A stretch of DNA of 6,391 nt from Synechococcaceae bacterium WBB_10_009 (GTDB lineage Bacteria > Cyanobacteriota > Cyanobacteriia > PCC-6307 > Cyanobiaceae): assembly GCA_010030955.1 (NCBI GenBank), contig RHBP01000099.1, positions 1-6,391 of the forward strand. Reading direction: 5' to 3'. Made by a program: the position numbers and the translations under genes. Below are positions 5,610 to 6,391 of the stretch, piece after piece; positions within the stretch are counted from its first letter, which is position 1, and each line of letters begins with the position of its first letter. The notes under the pieces were generated by a model. That model did no database searches. It was not told the origin of the DNA and was given only the letters and a program-made list of their open reading frames with translations.

Positions 5610-6236
5610 ATGCGCGACATCCTGATCAGTTCGGCGGTGTGCGTGGCCTGTCTGCTGCTCGCCCTGGTGAGCCAACTGGTGGCCCCCTCCACCGTGGAGG
5701 CGGCCGCCCCCGCGGCTCAAGCGGCGGTGGTCTCGGCCCCATCGGCCAGCCCCTCCGCCGCGGCCAGCGCCATCAGCGCCTTTGAGCTGGACCCGGACGA
5801 CCCCAACCCAAGCCTGTTCACCATGGCGTCGGACCGCAGCGGCGGCGAAGCCATCGCCAACGCCTCGGCGCTGGGCGGTGAGCTGGTGATCGCCAAGGAA
5901 CGCATGACCCCCACCGGACTCCGCATCACCGACATCACCGTGGGCACCGGCCCCGAAGCCAAAGCGGGCCAAACCGTGGTGGTGAACTACCGCGGCACCC
6001 TCGAGAACGGCAAGGAATTCGACAGCAGCTACGGCCGCGGGCCCTTCTCCTTCCCCCTCGGCGCCGGCCGGGTGATCAAGGGCTGGGATGAGGGGGTGGC
6101 CGGCATGCAGGTGGGCGGCAAGCGCAAGCTGGTGATCCCCCCCGACCTGGCCTACGGCGAGCGCGGTGCCGGCGGGGTGATTCCCCCCAACGCCACGCTG
6201 GTGTTTGAGGTGGAACTGCTGGAGATCAAGGGCTGA
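5610..6236 (+). CDS. Exported FKBP-type peptidyl-prolyl cis-trans isomerase
   Basis: It catalyses cis-trans isomerisation of Xaa-Pro bonds and assists folding of exported proteins. The product has 208 residues. A signal peptide or membrane anchor spans 5-24 (LISSAVCVACLLLALVSQLV). An Ala/Ser/Pro-rich linker (31-58) and an acidic stretch (ELDPDDP) follow. One FKBP domain covers about 103-208. Residues that line the FKBP12 active site can be matched: Tyr127, Phe137, Asp138, Phe146, Val155, Ile156, Trp159, Tyr182, Ile191 and Phe199. The domain should therefore be active and able to bind FK506-type ligands. Cys11 and Cys13 are not in a good lipobox, so a lipoprotein is unlikely. The ATG at 5610 gives the signal peptide; longer starts run into the upstream gene. 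No clear Shine-Dalgarno sequence is seen. It is 127 bp before sodB on the same strand. Destination is periplasm or thylakoid lumen by inference. Confidence 0.94.
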   Translation: MRDILISSAVCVACLLLALVSQLVAPSTVEAAAPAAQAAVVSAPSASPSAAASAISAFELDPDDPNPSLFTMASDRSGGEAIANASALGGELVIAKERMTPTGLRITDITVGTGPEAKAGQTVVVNYRGTLENGKEFDSSYGRGPFSFPLGAGRVIKGWDEGVAGMQVGGKRKLVIPPDLAYGERGAGGVIPPNATLVFEVELLEIKG

Positions 6237-6286
6237 GCGCAGCCCGGGGGACGGTTCTCGCGACCTGCGGCACCGGCGGCGATCGT

Positions 6287-6292
6287 TAGGAT
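6287..6292 (+). promoter_or_regulatory. Candidate -10 element for sodB
   Basis: TAGGAT matches the sigma-70 -10 consensus at 4/6 positions, including the first two and last two bases, and stands in the 127-bp gap between FKBP and sodB. No good -35 precedes it, which is common in cyanobacterial promoters. Transcription would start near 6299, giving a leader of about 65 nt. Confidence 0.4.
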
Positions 6293-6310
6293 GCCGCGGC
6301 TTTCCGGCAC

Positions 6311-6337
6311 CCAGCCGGGACGGCCCAGCACGGCTGG
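6311..6337 (+). repeat. Hairpin in the sodB leader
   Basis: CCAGCCG (6311-6317) and CGGCTGG (6331-6337) form a perfect 7-bp stem with a 13-nt loop, 26 nt before the sodB ATG. It would lie in the 5' leader if the TAGGAT promoter is used. No T-run follows, so it is not an intrinsic terminator for the FKBP gene. It could affect sodB translation or mRNA stability. Confidence 0.4.
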
Positions 6338-6363
6338 AACCACCCCCTTTCCACGACCCTTCC

Positions 6364-6391
6364 ATGGCTCACACGCTGCCCGCGCTGCCCT
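6364..6391 (+). CDS. sodB: Superoxide dismutase (Fe type), first codons only
   Basis: Nine complete codons, MAHTLPALP, are visible before the window ends. This matches the N-terminus of iron superoxide dismutases, which begin with a short lead-in followed by the conserved LPALPY (E. coli SodB: MSFELPALPY). The enzyme converts superoxide to oxygen and hydrogen peroxide in the cytosol. No metal ligands are within view, so Fe versus Mn specificity and completeness cannot be judged. The ATG at 6364 has no obvious Shine-Dalgarno sequence. Confidence 0.75.

Noticed and set aside
6279..6285. HIP1 octamer GCGATCGC
   Set aside because: Only GCGATCG is present; the final base is T, so the full HIP1 motif is absent.
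5262..6365. 367-codon minus-strand open frame opposite the phasin-like and FKBP genes
   Set aside because: Antisense to two genes with clear protein signatures; Gly/His/Ala-rich shadow.
1..6391. Mobile elements, CRISPR arrays, prophage genes
   Set aside because: No transposase or integrase motifs, no terminal repeats and no regularly spaced long direct repeats were seen. The tRNA has no duplicated 3' end in the window that would mark an att site.

Overview
The window is GC-rich throughout and reads as a chromosomal core region of a high-GC picocyanobacterium, in the Cyanobium / freshwater-to-euryhaline Synechococcus group. This rests on the kinds of protein present (a LexA of cyanobacterial type, a short phasin-like coiled-coil protein, an exported FKBP and an Fe-superoxide dismutase beginning MAHTLPALP) and on the codon bias. 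Genus is an inference; no rRNA or marker is present to fix it. I see no insertion sequence, prophage, CRISPR array or foreign-looking island.

Left part (1-2553, all + strand): the 3' half of an ftsH protease gene; argF (ornithine carbamoyltransferase), with a plausible promoter directly after the ftsH stop; then lexA, whose GTG start lies 42 bp after the argF stop. The lexA promoter reaches back into the end of argF. A near-consensus cyanobacterial LexA box covers its -10 element, so lexA very probably represses itself.

Middle (2554-3131): a tRNA-Ala(GGC) gene with its own intrinsic terminator; a 200-bp segment carrying a series of short inverted repeats; and a 33-codon small ORF closed by a strong intrinsic terminator. 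This is the least explained part of the window.

Right part (3132-6391): on the minus strand, lnt (apolipoprotein N-acyltransferase) is followed 19 nt later by a small exported protein with an HExxH zinc-protease motif. Divergent from lnt, and almost touching its start codon, is a 113-aa phasin-like coiled-coil gene on the + strand. After it come an exported FKBP-type peptidyl-prolyl isomerase and the first nine codons of sodB.

Taken together the genes cover protein quality control (FtsH, FKBP), envelope lipoprotein maturation (Lnt and perhaps its HExxH partner), arginine synthesis, DNA-damage control (LexA) and oxidative-stress defence (SodB). The most interesting items are the 33-aa small protein with its inverted-repeat leader, the uncharacterised HExxH protein behind lnt, and the lexA operator. 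I did not find a convincing wholly new multi-gene system.
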